DNA from: Aphrocallistes beatrix
Taxonomy: Eukaryota; Porifera; Hexactinellida; Sceptrulophora; Aphrocallistidae
Length of the DNA: 64,000 nucleotides
Direction: 5' to 3'
Assembly: GCA_963281255.1 (NCBI GenBank)
Contig: OY725488.1
Location: forward strand, 3,495,925 to 3,559,924
Part shown: positions 45,327 through 56,900 of the stretch, piece by piece
Layout of the letters: each line of letters begins with the position of its first letter
Position numbering within the stretch: position 1 is the stretch's first letter
Program-made: the position numbers and the translations under genes
Notes under the pieces: generated by a model
Told to the model about the DNA's origin: nothing
Databases searched by the model: none
The model's input: only the letters and a program-made list of their open reading frames with translations

Positions 45327-46638
45327 CAGGGTGTCTATTAAGTTCTGTTGCAAAATACATTGAAAAATCTTGCTATCAAGTACTGTTCTTTATTATCCAA
45401 CCATCAATTATTTATTAAGTCTTATGTATTAGCAGATAGTTTTCGAATTCTATTGGCTTCTATTTGAGACATTTTTTCGAAATCTATGATGGAACGGCTA
45501 AGGTCACAAGTTATTTCCTTATTTCAGACTGGGTTTTTCAGCGAGTTATATTTTGAAAAGGATTAAAAACGAAAATATCAATAGGATGCTCGTTTATACT
45601 AAGTAGAACAATTAAGCGGTTCAAGGAGACGCAAAGTATCATTAATAGACCTAGAAGTGGACGACCAAGGCCTGCACGAACTCCTAGACTAAAAAATAAT
45701 GTGCAGTATCGTATCCGGAGAAATCCAAGGAGGTCTATCAGGAAATGGCTCTGGAATCTTCTGTGAACCATGAAACAATAAGAAAACTGGTTCGTGAACA
45801 CCTCGGACTAAAATCTTCCAAACGAAAGGCGGTACCCCACCTTTCCGAAACCATTATATTCAAAAGGCTTGAAATATCAAAAGCCCTTCTTCGGCGTGTC
45901 GGACCTGAAATCCAAGAAAATATTCTTTTTTCAGATGAGAAAATATTCACTATTGAAGAGGTTACAAATTCACAAAATGATAGGATCCTAGCCAAAACAT
46001 CCCACACTATCTCGGAAAAGGATAAATTCATTGATAGAGTCCAAAAACCCTTATCTGTGATGGTATGGGGTGGAATTTCTGCAAATTCACGTGCGAATTT
46101 GGTGTTCGTGCCACAGGGTGTAAAAATTAATGCGCAAACTTATTTAGATTTGATTCTTGAAAAGGAAATTAAGTGTGCTGGACGTAGGCTGTTCAAAAAC
46201 CATCCTTGGATATTTCAACAAGACTCTGCCCCAGCTCACCGAGCTAATCTAACGCAGGAATGGTTACGGGGTCAAAAATTTCATTAGTAAAAACGAATGG
46301 CCACCATCAAGTCCTGATTTGAACCCGTTGGACTATTCTATATGGGCGAATTTAGAAGCAAGGGCATGTTCATTTCCTCACAAGAGTATTCAGTCTTTAA
46401 AGGCAGCTTTACAGAGAGAGTGGGATAGAATGCCGCAAGAGGAGCTACGAAATTCAGCAATGTCCTTCAGAAAGAGACTGCAGTGGATTGTTGACAAGAA
46501 GGTAGGTATATCGAATGATAGCATTTTTTCTATTATTATAGATTAATTCGATCTAGGAATGAAGTTATTTCACGCTCGTAAATTAATTATATAATTTATG
46601 AATAATTTGATTTATAACAGAACTTAATAGACACCCTG
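45327..46638 (+). mobile_element. Tc1/mariner (DD37D-like) element, 1312 bp
   Basis: TIR CAGGGTGTCTATTAAGTTCT, identical for 23 bp at both ends, flanked by TA (45325-45326, 46639-46640). It lies within the last exon of the protease gene in the opposite orientation. Confidence 0.93.
45480..46545 (+). pseudogene. Tc1/mariner transposase, DD37D type, frameshifted
   Basis: The HTH part is scattered over frames (TIKRFKETQS, RPRSGRPRPARTP near 45610-45690). It is followed by an open frame at 45745-46287 with ILFSDEKIF (first Asp), VMVWGGISAN, and WIFQQDSAPAHRANLTQEWL (second Asp). A frameshift near 46275 leads to EWPPSSPDLNPLDYSIWANL, where the third residue is Asp (LDY) and not Glu. By my count it lies about 37 residues after the second, as in the maT/DD37D branch. 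The C-terminus ends at 46545. At least three frameshifts make this copy dead, though its ends are intact. Confidence 0.9.
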
Positions 46639-47822
46639 TATATTCAAATAGCTACGGTATAATGAATCGTATAGGAACACCTGATCTGACTCGCTCCTCG
46701 ATACAATCCAGTGTAATGAGCCATCGTGATGGATTTGGATGCTCTGTGTTTCGGCGGGGATAAATTGACGTTTCTGAAAAGCACGATGTTAAGTTTACAA
46801 TTATAGTACGCTTCTAAATATTCTGTTATAGAAATGTCAATAACTTACTTGACTTAGAATCGTAACTTGCAAACCACGAACGTACTGAAATTGATTGAGT
46901 AACAGCACCTATAATATCAATATTTGTCTTTAATTAAGGCTATGTATAATTTATTATTTATGTTTTAGCATGTGTATGTCCAAACTATCGAATAAATTAT
47001 TTGGAGTACGATTCATATTTAAAGTTTAGGGTTTTTGAGCTTCAATTTTTACCAATTATTCAAAATGACCTTTGTACATCCAATTCATATGAAGAGCGTT
47101 TAATCGATTTGAATAAACAATGAATGGATATAAAATGCAGCTTCCCGTCTCCAGTTTCTAAAATAATATTAATGATAAACGAGTCATCTAATTTGCTTGC
47201 TGGAGGCTCATGTCAAAAATCCTCATATTAATTGAAATATATCACTGATTATAATTAACTACATAATATTCATAATTTAAATTCTTACACTGAAAAAGTT
47301 CATTGTCACATCTGTCAAAAGTGTATTCTCGTGGCTTAGCTCGTGTAAAGCAACCTTCATGTTTCCATCAGATATAATTCTGTTTGAAAGAACATCTTGC
47401 CCTACCAATTTCTCGCTCTGAAAAGTGAAAAGAGCAATCGGGTTGCTGAACTCTTACCGTGGCTATTAACATAGCTATTTCAATAAACAATACGTATAAT
47501 TATAATCAAATGAATTCGAATTAGTTTAGTAAAATAATTATCACATACTTTGAGTATCCTTCACAGGGGTATCAGCTATTAAGGGAAAGAAATGAGTGGG
47601 TTGTCGAGGTGGTTGTATATATAGGCAACTATCTTCGCTTAACGAGCAAGATTCTGCAAAAAACTCCAGGCTACCAGGGTCAGGTAAGACAATTACATCA
47701 TCATCAGATGAGACTACATCATCAACAACTAGTTGACTTTCCCTTTTGGGACTTGAGTGTGGAGATCTGTCTCGAAATTCACTTGAAACTGGCTCAATAC
47801 CCTTATACGTGTTGTATGTAAA

Positions 47823-48737
47823 CTGTATTTACATACAAGTATGTTAGGCATGTCAAGCATTGAGAACTGAGAAAGTTGTAAACACACTACGTATACATAG
47901 ATTTTTTAAGTAAGTTTACTAACAAGAATATCTATTCTAAGAGATGCACTATAACTAATAGTCCTAAAGGCCTACATAAATTGAATAACATACTAATCTA
48001 CTTGGGTGGGTTTGTTCACACTTGCAGAAACACAACTAGGCTAGCTACCGAAACTCCTAACAAAAATGTACCATTTTTGCGCGGACATGTAAGCATAATT
48101 AATTAATCCAGACATCCCTAGAAGCTTGAGATTTTTTTTTTCATTCATCTAAATTTCCTGATAAAATATAAGAATGAGATCTAAACAATCTTCATTGAAA
48201 TAGTACTCCTTGAAATGAAATACGTAGTAATTTGATTGCATAGCTCGCATTTCTAAGCCCGCTCACAGCACTTCTATGAAGTTAATTAATAATAATGTAT
48301 TATGCGCTGCGTACTTTTAAGAAGTTGTTCTTTGTAATTCTAAGGAGCATGCTCTCCGTACTTTTTGTTATATGCGAATTCGGGGATATTCATTGCATAA
48401 TATACTCTAATGATAGAATTAATGCGGATAAAATGTTATCACAATTAAACTTTTAAAGATTAAACATGCTATGAAAGCGTGTATAGTAGTATCTGTAAGT
48501 AGAGTATCCTTCTCAGATAAGTTTGGGCCTTGTTTGGGAATGTGGGAGAGTTGGTAATATGGCTCCGTCACTCCATACTGTACTATATTTGTCTGCAGCA
48601 ACCTCCACACTGCTTCCCCTATTCTCATCCCAGTTATATAAACTACTGTCATCTGAGTATATTTCAGCTTGTTGACCATAGCTGTTAGCAGAATCTTAGA
48701 GTCCGACTAGTGTATCTTTACTATATCCTGATTTAAC
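47823..48737. other. possible upstream exons of the protease gene; short repeat at 48335-48372
   Basis: A coding-like minus-strand frame at about 48695-48525 contains DSANSYGQQAEIYSDDSS and SLYNWDENRG, preceded by an AG. It could be an earlier exon, but no donor joins it convincingly. AATTCTAAGGAGCATGCTCT and the following CCGTACTTTTTGTTA (48335-48372) are repeated at 16521-16556. Confidence 0.35.
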
Positions 48738-49172
48738 GTTGTGTTCGCCGGAGGGGCCCGACGGTCGCCTGAGGGTCACATTGATTAATTATAAGGGAGA
48801 TAACATCTCTAAATACGTCTGTCCTACTGTTATAATCGATTTCGCGCTAAAAATCACCAAATTTGTCAATTTTTATAATTTTTGGTGCGTAATGATGACG
48901 TGCAGAGTGATGAGTTATCATTTTTTGATGATATTTGCATCATATGTGGAATATATTAATCTACATATTCTATTAAAATTTCTGCCTTCTATTACCTAGA
49001 ATGGCTGAGTTATAGTCGAAGAACTGAAATTTTATATTATTAAAAAAGGTGTCATAATTCCATGACGAGTCGACATTTTCCGGAGGGGTACGTCCTAACC
49101 CGAGTTCTACTGTATATATATAAATAAATAAATATATATTTATATACATTAATCGAGTTTTAACAGTAAGGA
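48738..49172 (+). mobile_element. R-A copy, head truncated
   Basis: Starts GTTCGCCGGAGGGGCCCGAC and continues through TTATAAGGGAGATAACAT to the tail CGAGTTTTAACAGTAAGGA. Near 49080-49112 it carries an R-H end (GGGGTACGTCCTAACC). Confidence 0.83.
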
Positions 49173-49546
49173 TTAATAAAAATAGATTTTAAAAATAGCA
49201 ATTTAATAAAGAAGGGAACTTTTATTGACTTTCTGATTGCTTGAGTGACAAGTTTGCGTAATTTTTCCATTGGTAAAGTGGAAGGATCGCTCATAAATTC
49301 AAGGAGATTAGAATTCTCCTCAGCAATGGAATTGGGAGAAGTTGGGTGGACAAGTTGTAGAACAAGCGACCTTTGGACATCTCCCCGGTGGTCGTTAACG
49401 AATTCCTTGAATGACTCCTTCCCGATAACAGTGAGATTTCCTTTCCACGTGACAACAATTCCTACTTGTTTACCAGTAACTTCGATGAATTTCTTCACTG
49501 CAGAAAAAAGATGCTCCTTGGCATTTCCTTGAGTAATCCTGGGCAT
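49160..49546 (-). CDS. unrecognised 128-aa protein
   Basis: An uninterrupted minus-strand frame from ATG 49546 to a stop at 49160. It begins MPRITQGNAKEHLFSAVKKF and continues with VVTWKGNLTVIGKESFKEFV, a mixed alpha/beta-looking, lysine-rich composition. A proline-containing loop (HPTSPNSIAEE) and a C-terminal helix-like part (KLRKLVTQAIRKS) follow. The last 20 or so codons run into hydrophobic sequence and into the R-A tail, so the true C-terminus may be earlier or spliced. I do not recognise the family. It lies between an R-A copy and an R-C copy, so it could be a small host gene or a captured fragment. Confidence 0.45.
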   Translation of the reverse strand: MPRITQGNAKEHLFSAVKKFIEVTGKQVGIVVTWKGNLTVIGKESFKEFVNDHRGDVQRSLVLQLVHPTSPNSIAEENSNLLEFMSDPSTLPMEKLRKLVTQAIRKSIKVPFFIKLLFLKSIFINPYC

Positions 49547-49606
49547 GTTCGCTTTGGTTATTAGTTAATTGTTTCAGATAGCACATATTTATAAGAGTCG
49601 AGTTAA

Positions 49607-50805
49607 GGTTGGCCTCTCCTATAATAGCTAACTTTTAACTTTTTTCAACCGATTCATTTTCAACCGATCATTTTCAACCGATCATTTTCATTTTCAACCG
49701 ATTCACCGATTCATTTTCAACCGATGCAATAATAATCGAAATAATTCAACAGATAAAAAAATTTTTTCAACAAAAATTGTCAATTTACAAGGAAGAATAG
49801 GACACAATATGCTTACAACCGTTTAGAAACTTTTCAAATTCATTCATAAATGGATGAGCTAACTAACGAACAGACAGATTTTTGAAATTATGAAAATTGT
49901 TAAAAATTCACACCAAAACACCCGGGAATTTTATTTTTAGCAATTTTGTCACTATTTGTTTCATAATTATCTTTTTATTCGTAATATCAAAAATCTGTCT
50001 GTTCATTATGTCCTACTCTTCGAGATCGATCAAAAACCGTTGAGTTTTCGCCCCCATGTTGAATTTACAAAAAGTTATCACCTTTATAATTGCTGAAAAA
50101 AAAAGTCTCAGAAAAAAGGATTTATAAAATATTTATATATTTCCCTCAATTTCCATTAATTTTAACTGATTTGAATACTAAATAACATGCAAACATCCTT
50201 ATTCGACAACTTATAGCATTACTTAACTTCAAAATATGTTTTATCAAAAATGTTCATCATCAAAAGTGTGAAAAATTTGTCATTGATGACTGGCCACCCA
50301 AAATAACCACATTCGATAGTATCCGCCGGAATCCCAGATCAATAATTTCTTTGAACCATGTCAGATCATCATTTGAATGCTGAATTCGTGTCCCGCAGTG
50401 AATTTCTAGCAATTTGATATATATATTGACCATATTTGGAGAATTTTTGGTTGTCCGTGCCTAGCAACGGCCAGGAATTTTTACGTTCCTGGCCGTTGCT
50501 AGGAACCCGTAGCCAAAGATTTTCTCCTAATGTGTCCAATATATATATATCAAATTGCTGGAAATTTAGTGCTGAGCACGAATTTAACATTAAAATGATG
50601 ATCTGACATTGTTTAAAGAAATTATGGATATGATACATTTCGCTTCCATAATGTGTCCTTTTTTGGGCGACTGCAGGTGGTACAAGTTGCTAAGTGGCGA
50701 AATATTAGCATTGAAATTCTAAAAATCGAAATTAATGTTTAGAACCCCTTTAGGGATCTGGGCAAATTTTAGATAAAAACAAAATGCCCATAGGAAAGGC
50801 CAACC
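49607..50805. mobile_element. R-C copy 3, TTAA-flanked, 1199 bp
   Basis: GGTTGGCCTCTCC and inverse GGTTGGCCTTTCC, with TTAA at 49603-49606 and 50806-50809. It contains the cruciform module at about 50385-50585, with GCAACGGCCAGGAA and its inverse. There is no ORF. Confidence 0.88.
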
Positions 50806-50809
50806 TTAA

Positions 50810-51770
50810 CTAGCAACCATCCTGCCACAATATAATGAAGTCGGCATACCATTCGCCCTTGAAGCGTTCATAACGATCGTAATTCATCTAGTGTGGTTTT
50901 GAATTTTTGAAATGGTGAAAAATTTAATAATTCAATCTGCGATAAGGATATATGACAAATGACACTTCAAACCACCACTGCCACAATAGAATGTATGTAG
51001 CATATCAACCAGAGTATCTTTTAAAGAATAAAAAATTATGTTTACGTTTTGGGGGAATAAAAAAATATTTTGGAATAAAAAATCTGTTAAAATTTTCGAT
51101 ACTTGTACTATAGTTAGAGTTTCCTGTCGCCTTTCCCCATTGAGTTTCCTCAAAGGATGTATTTTTGGACATGACTAGTGTACCAGTAGTGGTTATTAGT
51201 GATGAAAAAACTAACGAGAAAAAACTTTGACAATGCTATTATTAATAGTCTATTATGCTAGCCTCCGAAAAAGAAAAAAATATTTTCACGAATTCTGAAT
51301 TTATAAAAATATATTTCCGAACAAAAAAATTCTAGATTAATAAAAAAATGTGCTTAAAACCCCCGGACGGCTTGGGGTATTTCCTATTTATAGTAAATAC
51401 CCCAAATTTTTATGGCTTCCCCATGAAAATGACTTAAACCGGGCATGACGCAACACATTCCTGTGGCAAGCGAGGGTTAAAAGATCCCTGATATCAACCA
51501 CCCTGGAAACGGTTAGAACGCTAGGAATTGGACATGAGGTTGTGAGGTAGTTACATACTTCGAAATATAGAATGTTTACTATAGAATTCTGTGATGATGA
51601 GCTGAGAATGTGAAGCCATTTGGATGGAAAAATATGCGCTTGGATAATACGATTGAAGGCAATGTGTAGCTATATTCATTAAATTCTAAACTAAGCAATA
51701 AAACTGATAAATCAAATCATTAATCCCATTTTATGTGCTAAGTACTTTATACGCATGCGCTAGGTACGTG
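50810..51770. other. no recognisable gene
   Basis: Unassigned. The 73-codon frame at 51153-50932 shows no recognisable domain. Confidence 0.4.
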
Positions 51771-51778
51771 CTAGGTAC

Positions 51779-51932
51779 AGGGCCGGAGCCACCAGGGGTG
51801 TCCTGGGTACCAGACACCCACTGCGTCCTGTTTTATCATATTGTACAATATGTATCCCTCCATAAATGGACACCCACTTTCAGGGAAATCCCTCTTAGGA
51901 CACCCACTGCCGATAAAACATGTCGCCGGCCA
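51779..51932. mobile_element. hAT-like MITE, 154 bp
   Basis: Ends AGGGCCGG and CCGGCCA. Flanks CTAGGTAC (51771-51778) and TTAGGTAC (51933-51940) match at 7 of 8. GGACACCCACT units recur inside. Confidence 0.55.
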
Positions 51933-52138
51933 TTAGGTACTTTTAAATATATGTAGAAAAGGTGTGAATTTTTTTTCCATTTTTTTACAGAGGTGTGAAA
52001 ATTTCACTTTGATCTTAGAAATTAATCATAGTCATATCTTTTGACACCTGCATGCCAATTTTCGTATCTCTACGACTTGCCAATTCTTCAATCAATTCAG
52101 ACAAATAAACAAAAACCTAGCGTTTTAAGGTTGGTATT

Positions 52139-53396
52139 TCCTTCCAGAACTAACCCAAAAGGTTTTCATTATTTTCTTCTGAATTTTTTTGTGGATACTG
52201 TTCTCGATAAGTTATCTGCAAAAATACACTTTTCGGGAGCTCAAGAAGCAAGAAAAAAATTTTGGTACAATTGCAGTATCTTACACCCCCCACTTTTTGT
52301 ACGATGGGCAAAATCGCTATATGCACCGTTATAGAACTCGTCGAAAGAAGCTTATAGAGCAAAAGATTTCAAAAATCGGTCCACAAACAAAGAAGTTACG
52401 ACAAATTTCCTATCTAAGCCAAATCCTATACGGAAAATTGTATTAGTCACTCCAGTCAAATTGCATTGGTTTATGCATTGCAAACTACCATAGTAATGCG
52501 CATACTAGATGTTGAGGTTAATCGCACTTCTTCAATTACGTATTCCTCTATATTGTTTATACTAGATGCGTTTTTTACCTCAACATCTAGTACGCATTAC
52601 TATGGTAGTTTGCAATGCATAAACCAATGCAATTTGACTGGAGTGACTAATACAATTTTCCCTATAGGATTTGGCTTAGATAGGAAATTTGTCGTAACTT
52701 TTTTGTTTGTGGACCGATTTTTGAAATCTTTTGCTCTATAAGCTTCTTTCGACGAGTTCTATAACGGTGCATATAGCGATTTTGCCCATCGTACAAAAAG
52801 TGGGGGGGGGGGGGTGTAAGATACTGCAATTGTACCAAATAATAGGAATAGAATTATCAATTTTAACCCAATTAATTTTTTCTTTCCAATTTCGTTGCTC
52901 CAATATTTTCAAGCATATTTTCGCAGGGAAAAATATTTTAACGTTTTTCTGAAGTAGAATATCGAAAATATGTCTCTATCATTTTGTTCTACGTGACGAG
53001 ATCTTTCCAAAACCGTCGAGTTTTTACTCTACGACCTTCATAACTAAAGATTCCTCCTTTGTAAAATTGATTTTTTAAAGTGCTAAAAACAGGCTACAAA
53101 GCAATTTTCTTCGGAAAGGCTTGATTTCCATTAGTTTTTACTGTATCCTAGTATTAAATAACATCCAAACATCCTTAATCAACAACTTAAAGTAGTACTT
53201 AGCTTCAAAATATGGCATATCAAATATTTTCACATCATGACACCTTCAAAAAAAAAGTGCGAAAAAGTTGTCAGTTATAACTGTGAACCCAAAAATGACC
53301 ATATCCGATAGTACCCGCCGAAATCCCATATCTATAACTTTATTTGACTATGCCAGGTCGTTATTTTAAACAAGTGCCCCATGGGAAACACCAACC
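52139..53396. mobile_element. R-C copy 4 (divergent subfamily), 1258 bp
   Basis: GGTTGGTATTTCC and inverse GGTTGGTGTTTCC, with TTAA at 52135-52138 and 53397-53400. Intact R-A' copies have only one TTAA at this place (GCGTTTTAATATATAAG). It carries a large internal palindrome (52261-52839). Confidence 0.88.
52261..52839. repeat. palindrome within R-C, about 260-bp arms
   Basis: The left arm TTTGGTACAATTGCAGTATC... and the right arm ending in its inverse at 52839 match nearly throughout, with a spacer of about 55 bp around 52550. The right arm holds a 14-G run where the left has six C. Confidence 0.9.
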
Positions 53397-53509
53397 TTAA
53401 TATATAAGATAAATATGTGGTCAGTTGATGATGACTCATCGATGATTGCATCATGTAGAAAAAATATCATAAAGACACCCTAGTTTGTCTCCAACTTTAT
53501 CATTCATCG

Positions 53510-53641
53510 CCATCCAGACAACCCACAAATCAGCCGCGTTACCAAGTGAGTATATTCTGGCACAGCATTACTCAAATATGTCCCACTGGGCTAGAGGATA
53601 CTTACTTGGTATCGCTGCTGATTTGTGGGTTGTCTGGATGG
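53510..53641. repeat. inverted repeat, 43-bp arms
   Basis: CCATCCAGACAACCCACAAA (53510) is mirrored by TTTGTGGGTTGTCTGGATGG (to 53641), with an about 40-bp spacer. It lies about 280 bp upstream of the TFIIF alpha start. Confidence 0.8.
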
Positions 53642-53920
53642 AGACTGCATAATGAAGGTGCCGGCAGACTGGTTTATATAATATTTTGGCTTGAAGTAAG
53701 TGAAAACCTAAAATACTAAAACTACATCGTATTTTCGAAGCCTAGATCAGTGATATCAGTAACACTTTGTGGTTCACATTTATCCTGTCATATACATACA
53801 GATTATTTTATATAACCAGCAATTTTAACTATATATACCACTATCGCTCTTTTTTAAAATTAATCTCTCCTCGATGTACTTCATTATTTATTTTCAATTT
53901 GTATATAGTGGGGTGAAGTA

Positions 53921-56900
53921 ATGATGAATTGTTCTAACGTTACCCTTCATAAATTAACAGATTGTAGTGTGATGAAACTTAATCCTCCCATCGATTTGAA
54001 TATTCATTCTTGGGTTAAACCAATAATGTATAAGGATTTGAGTTCTATTGATAAAAAAACTGATTTTTCTCAAAGCACTTATTTAAACAAAAGACTAACT
54101 GACAATACTTATGAGTTTTCTGGTAAAAAAAAAAAGATATCTATCCAAAGAAATATCTGTGATTTACCATGGATTTTATCAGAGACTTCTATAGGAAGTT
54201 CCAACAATAAATTTATTGGGAGAAAAGAAACCTCAAGCTTATCTTCACGATATTTTATTCTTGCTAAAGGTTCGAATTCTTTTGAAGCGTATCCTGTTTC
54301 TGAGTGGTTGAACTTTAGCAGGACAGTTAATTTCAGGTAATCTCAGTTATTAAAAACTCGAAATATTTTTTTATATGCAGACCTAGGGTAACGTATTACT
54401 ATTACTGTTCCATCTTTTCTTTGTATGACTATTACAATTATTGTTACTATTAATGTATAATTGGAGTGATGTTTATTACTTACACTTTGTGTCCGCCGGA
54501 GGCGCCCTTCGGGAACCTAGGATCACATTGATTAATTATAAGGGAGATAACATCTCTAAATACGTCGATCCTACTGTTATAATCAATATCGCACGGAAAA
54601 TCACCAAATTTGTCAAATTTTAAAATTTTGATGCGTAGTGATGACGTCATAACAGAGTGATAAGTCATCGTTTTTTGATGATCGCTGTATCACATGTGAA
54701 GGATATTAATATACCAATTTTATTAAAATTTCACCCTTCTATCACCAAGAGTTGCTGAAGTTAGAAAAACTGAAATTTCTAATTATAAAAAAGGTGACAA
54801 TGACGTCATAATTCCATGACGAGTGGACATTTTGGCCTGAACTCTGAAATTATTGGAGCCATAGCCAAAAGACCTCCACATGCCAAAAAAAGAGCTAGAC
54901 ACTCAAATGTAATTCCATTTGATAGGGAATAGATTATTTCCTATTAACTGTTGATATAATTTCGACGTCTAAATTCAATGGTTTATAAGTTATTAGACAA
55001 TTTATCATACTGTTCACATTTGGTAATTTGTCGAATATCTCATAAACGATTGAATTTAGACGTCGAAATTATATTATCAGTTAATAGGAAATAATCTATT
55101 CCCTATCAAATGGAATTACATTTCAATGTCTAGCTCTTGAGGTTTGCAGGTTATGACTCCAACTGACCAAAACACGTTTCCATAGTAACACTGGAATGTA
55201 TAAACATTCCCTTAAAAATTCCAAATTTTTCGTATTTACCCATTCACATCTCATTCTGATGCTAAAAATTTTGCGATAAAAACACTTTGAAGTGCCCTTA
55301 AGCGGCCTCTGAAAATCACTAAATTTGTCACAAATACAACCTATTGTGCAATCATATGGTGACCTAAGTTGACTAATTCATTAAAAAATGGCAAAGAATT
55401 ATGAATTGTTTGAAAAACTCATTCATATAATTTATGATATTCCCTTGTAAAAAACTTTAAATTTTGAATAATTCTTCTCTGGCTCGATGAATTATGAATT
55501 ATTCGAATTATTCGAATAGTTCATTAATTCATGAATTAGTCAACTTAGATGGTGACTAATCTAAATTGAAACAACGGGTATGGGCACTTTGATTCCATAT
55601 TTATATTTGCTAGTAATACATTCCTAAGCTCTATTATGCTTGGTTAATGACTTAAGGCAGTTCATGTATTCAACCATCTTCTACCACATCCCTAGTCCAA
55701 AATCCGCAAGTTAATGTGGGGCCTTATATACAGTAGGCTATGTTTGTACCTTGTAAACTTTAGTATTGTAGCATTTACTACATTAAAACTTCCCAAGGTT
55801 GGATATTTGCAGGGCGATAGTAACTCTAAATAGATCGTAATACGTACACTCCCTGGCCAAATGTATTTGCACACCACAATAATTTGCATCATAAATAGTA
55901 GTTAAATAAGACATTCATAGAGTAAAATTCATTCAAACTATGGCAGCTACTGTATATCTGGTTTGAAATTCCTAATCTACATTTCTGAATTTGTCAATTT
56001 TGAACTTTTCTTTTCATTCATTATTTTCAAAAGGGTAAATGTATGCCACCCTGAGCCACATTTCAAGCTCAGAGTTTCATATGTGATAGTCTTTACTCTC
56101 TCACCACCATTATATATGATTGTGGCTGGTAGATCTAGGAGGTATACATAATAACGATGACGATTAGGGAAGGATTATTCACTAGGACACATCCAATTGT
56201 GAGTAATTAGAATGTGTTTAACGAATTTGATATTAGATATTCCATAACTTTAGTTATTTGAATGAATGAATCAAATCACACGCGAGAGTGGAATTATTAC
56301 TTCGGGGTGGGTGATTGTCATTTATTATTTGTTTAATTGAATGGGAGAATGAAAGTGGGGACTCAATAATTTTATTCGAAGAAATATCAACGACGAAACA
56401 TCCGAGATGAAACATCCTGGTGACGAAAACTCCGACGACGAAATATCCGGGACGAAACATCCGGCAGCGAAACATCCAGCGGCGAAACATCTACCATTCG
56501 TTACTCTGCTACTTGTTACTATTAAAAAATAGAAAGCCAGTTTTAACACAATTCAAAGTTTAATTAGGCAGATAATCAAAAACCGTATACGATAGGCCTT
56601 ATAAATGTATTATTGCCATATATAAACCTCATATCAGGGTATGCAATTCCGCTGTCAAAACTTTGATATCTCATCAGGTGATTGCGCATTAGTCTATTTT
56701 TAGAATGAAAAATGCTGTTGTTCTGGCTCATTTTAAACATCGTTATCTGCATTTCTAATACTTGATTTTTTGATAGGGCAGCAATAGAAAGGTCTAAATC
56801 CCAAAATCTGAAAATATTTTTTATCGGAAACTTTACAATTACGATGGCTAGTATATTCTTCATTTTTAATCATCCCCAATAGCTGAATGTGGCGCGCCTT

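Larger units (their letters stand above)
44878..47822 (-). pseudogene. ULP1/SENP-like C48 protease with PHD-like finger, five exons, split by Tc1
   Basis: Exons on the minus strand: 47822-47549, 47474-47458 (17 nt), 47417-47289, 46908-46849 and 46773-44878. All junctions are GT..AG and keep phase. Exon 1 is acidic with DDDVIVLPDP, like a SUMO-interacting motif. The catalytic fold follows: LTDVTMNFFS and NQFQYVRGLQ (fold entry), LHWIVS (His), FLYDSLYRS (Asp), and IQQQQDGADCGLFAAAVCL (oxyanion Gln and nucleophile Cys). The C-terminus is a PHD-like finger (CACRLPE, CTNCQ, CFKC). A Tc1 element (45327-46638) lies in the last exon at a TA; removing it restores the frame. One finger Cys codon is TGA. 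The start exon is not found. Such protease-finger proteins are common in TEs, so TE origin is possible. Confidence 0.82.
51948..53410 (+). mobile_element. R-A' copy 3, split by R-C
   Basis: AGAAAAGGTGTGAATTTTTT through TTCTTCAATCAATTCAGACA to CCTAGCGTTTTAA (52138). It then continues after R-C with TTAATATATAAGAT (53397-53410). Head missing. Confidence 0.78.

Noticed and set aside
45538..46031. Minus-strand frames of 87 and 97 codons
   Set aside because: Antisense to the DD37D transposase; no motif.
48419..48679. 86-codon minus-strand frame starting MVNKLKYTQM
   Set aside because: The neighbouring frame over the same bases has a more protein-like composition, so this one is more likely a shadow; neither is confirmed.
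56254..56549. Minus-strand frames with repeated MFRxxCFV-like residues
   Set aside because: They are the translation of the degenerate GACGAAACATCC tandem motif, not a protein domain.
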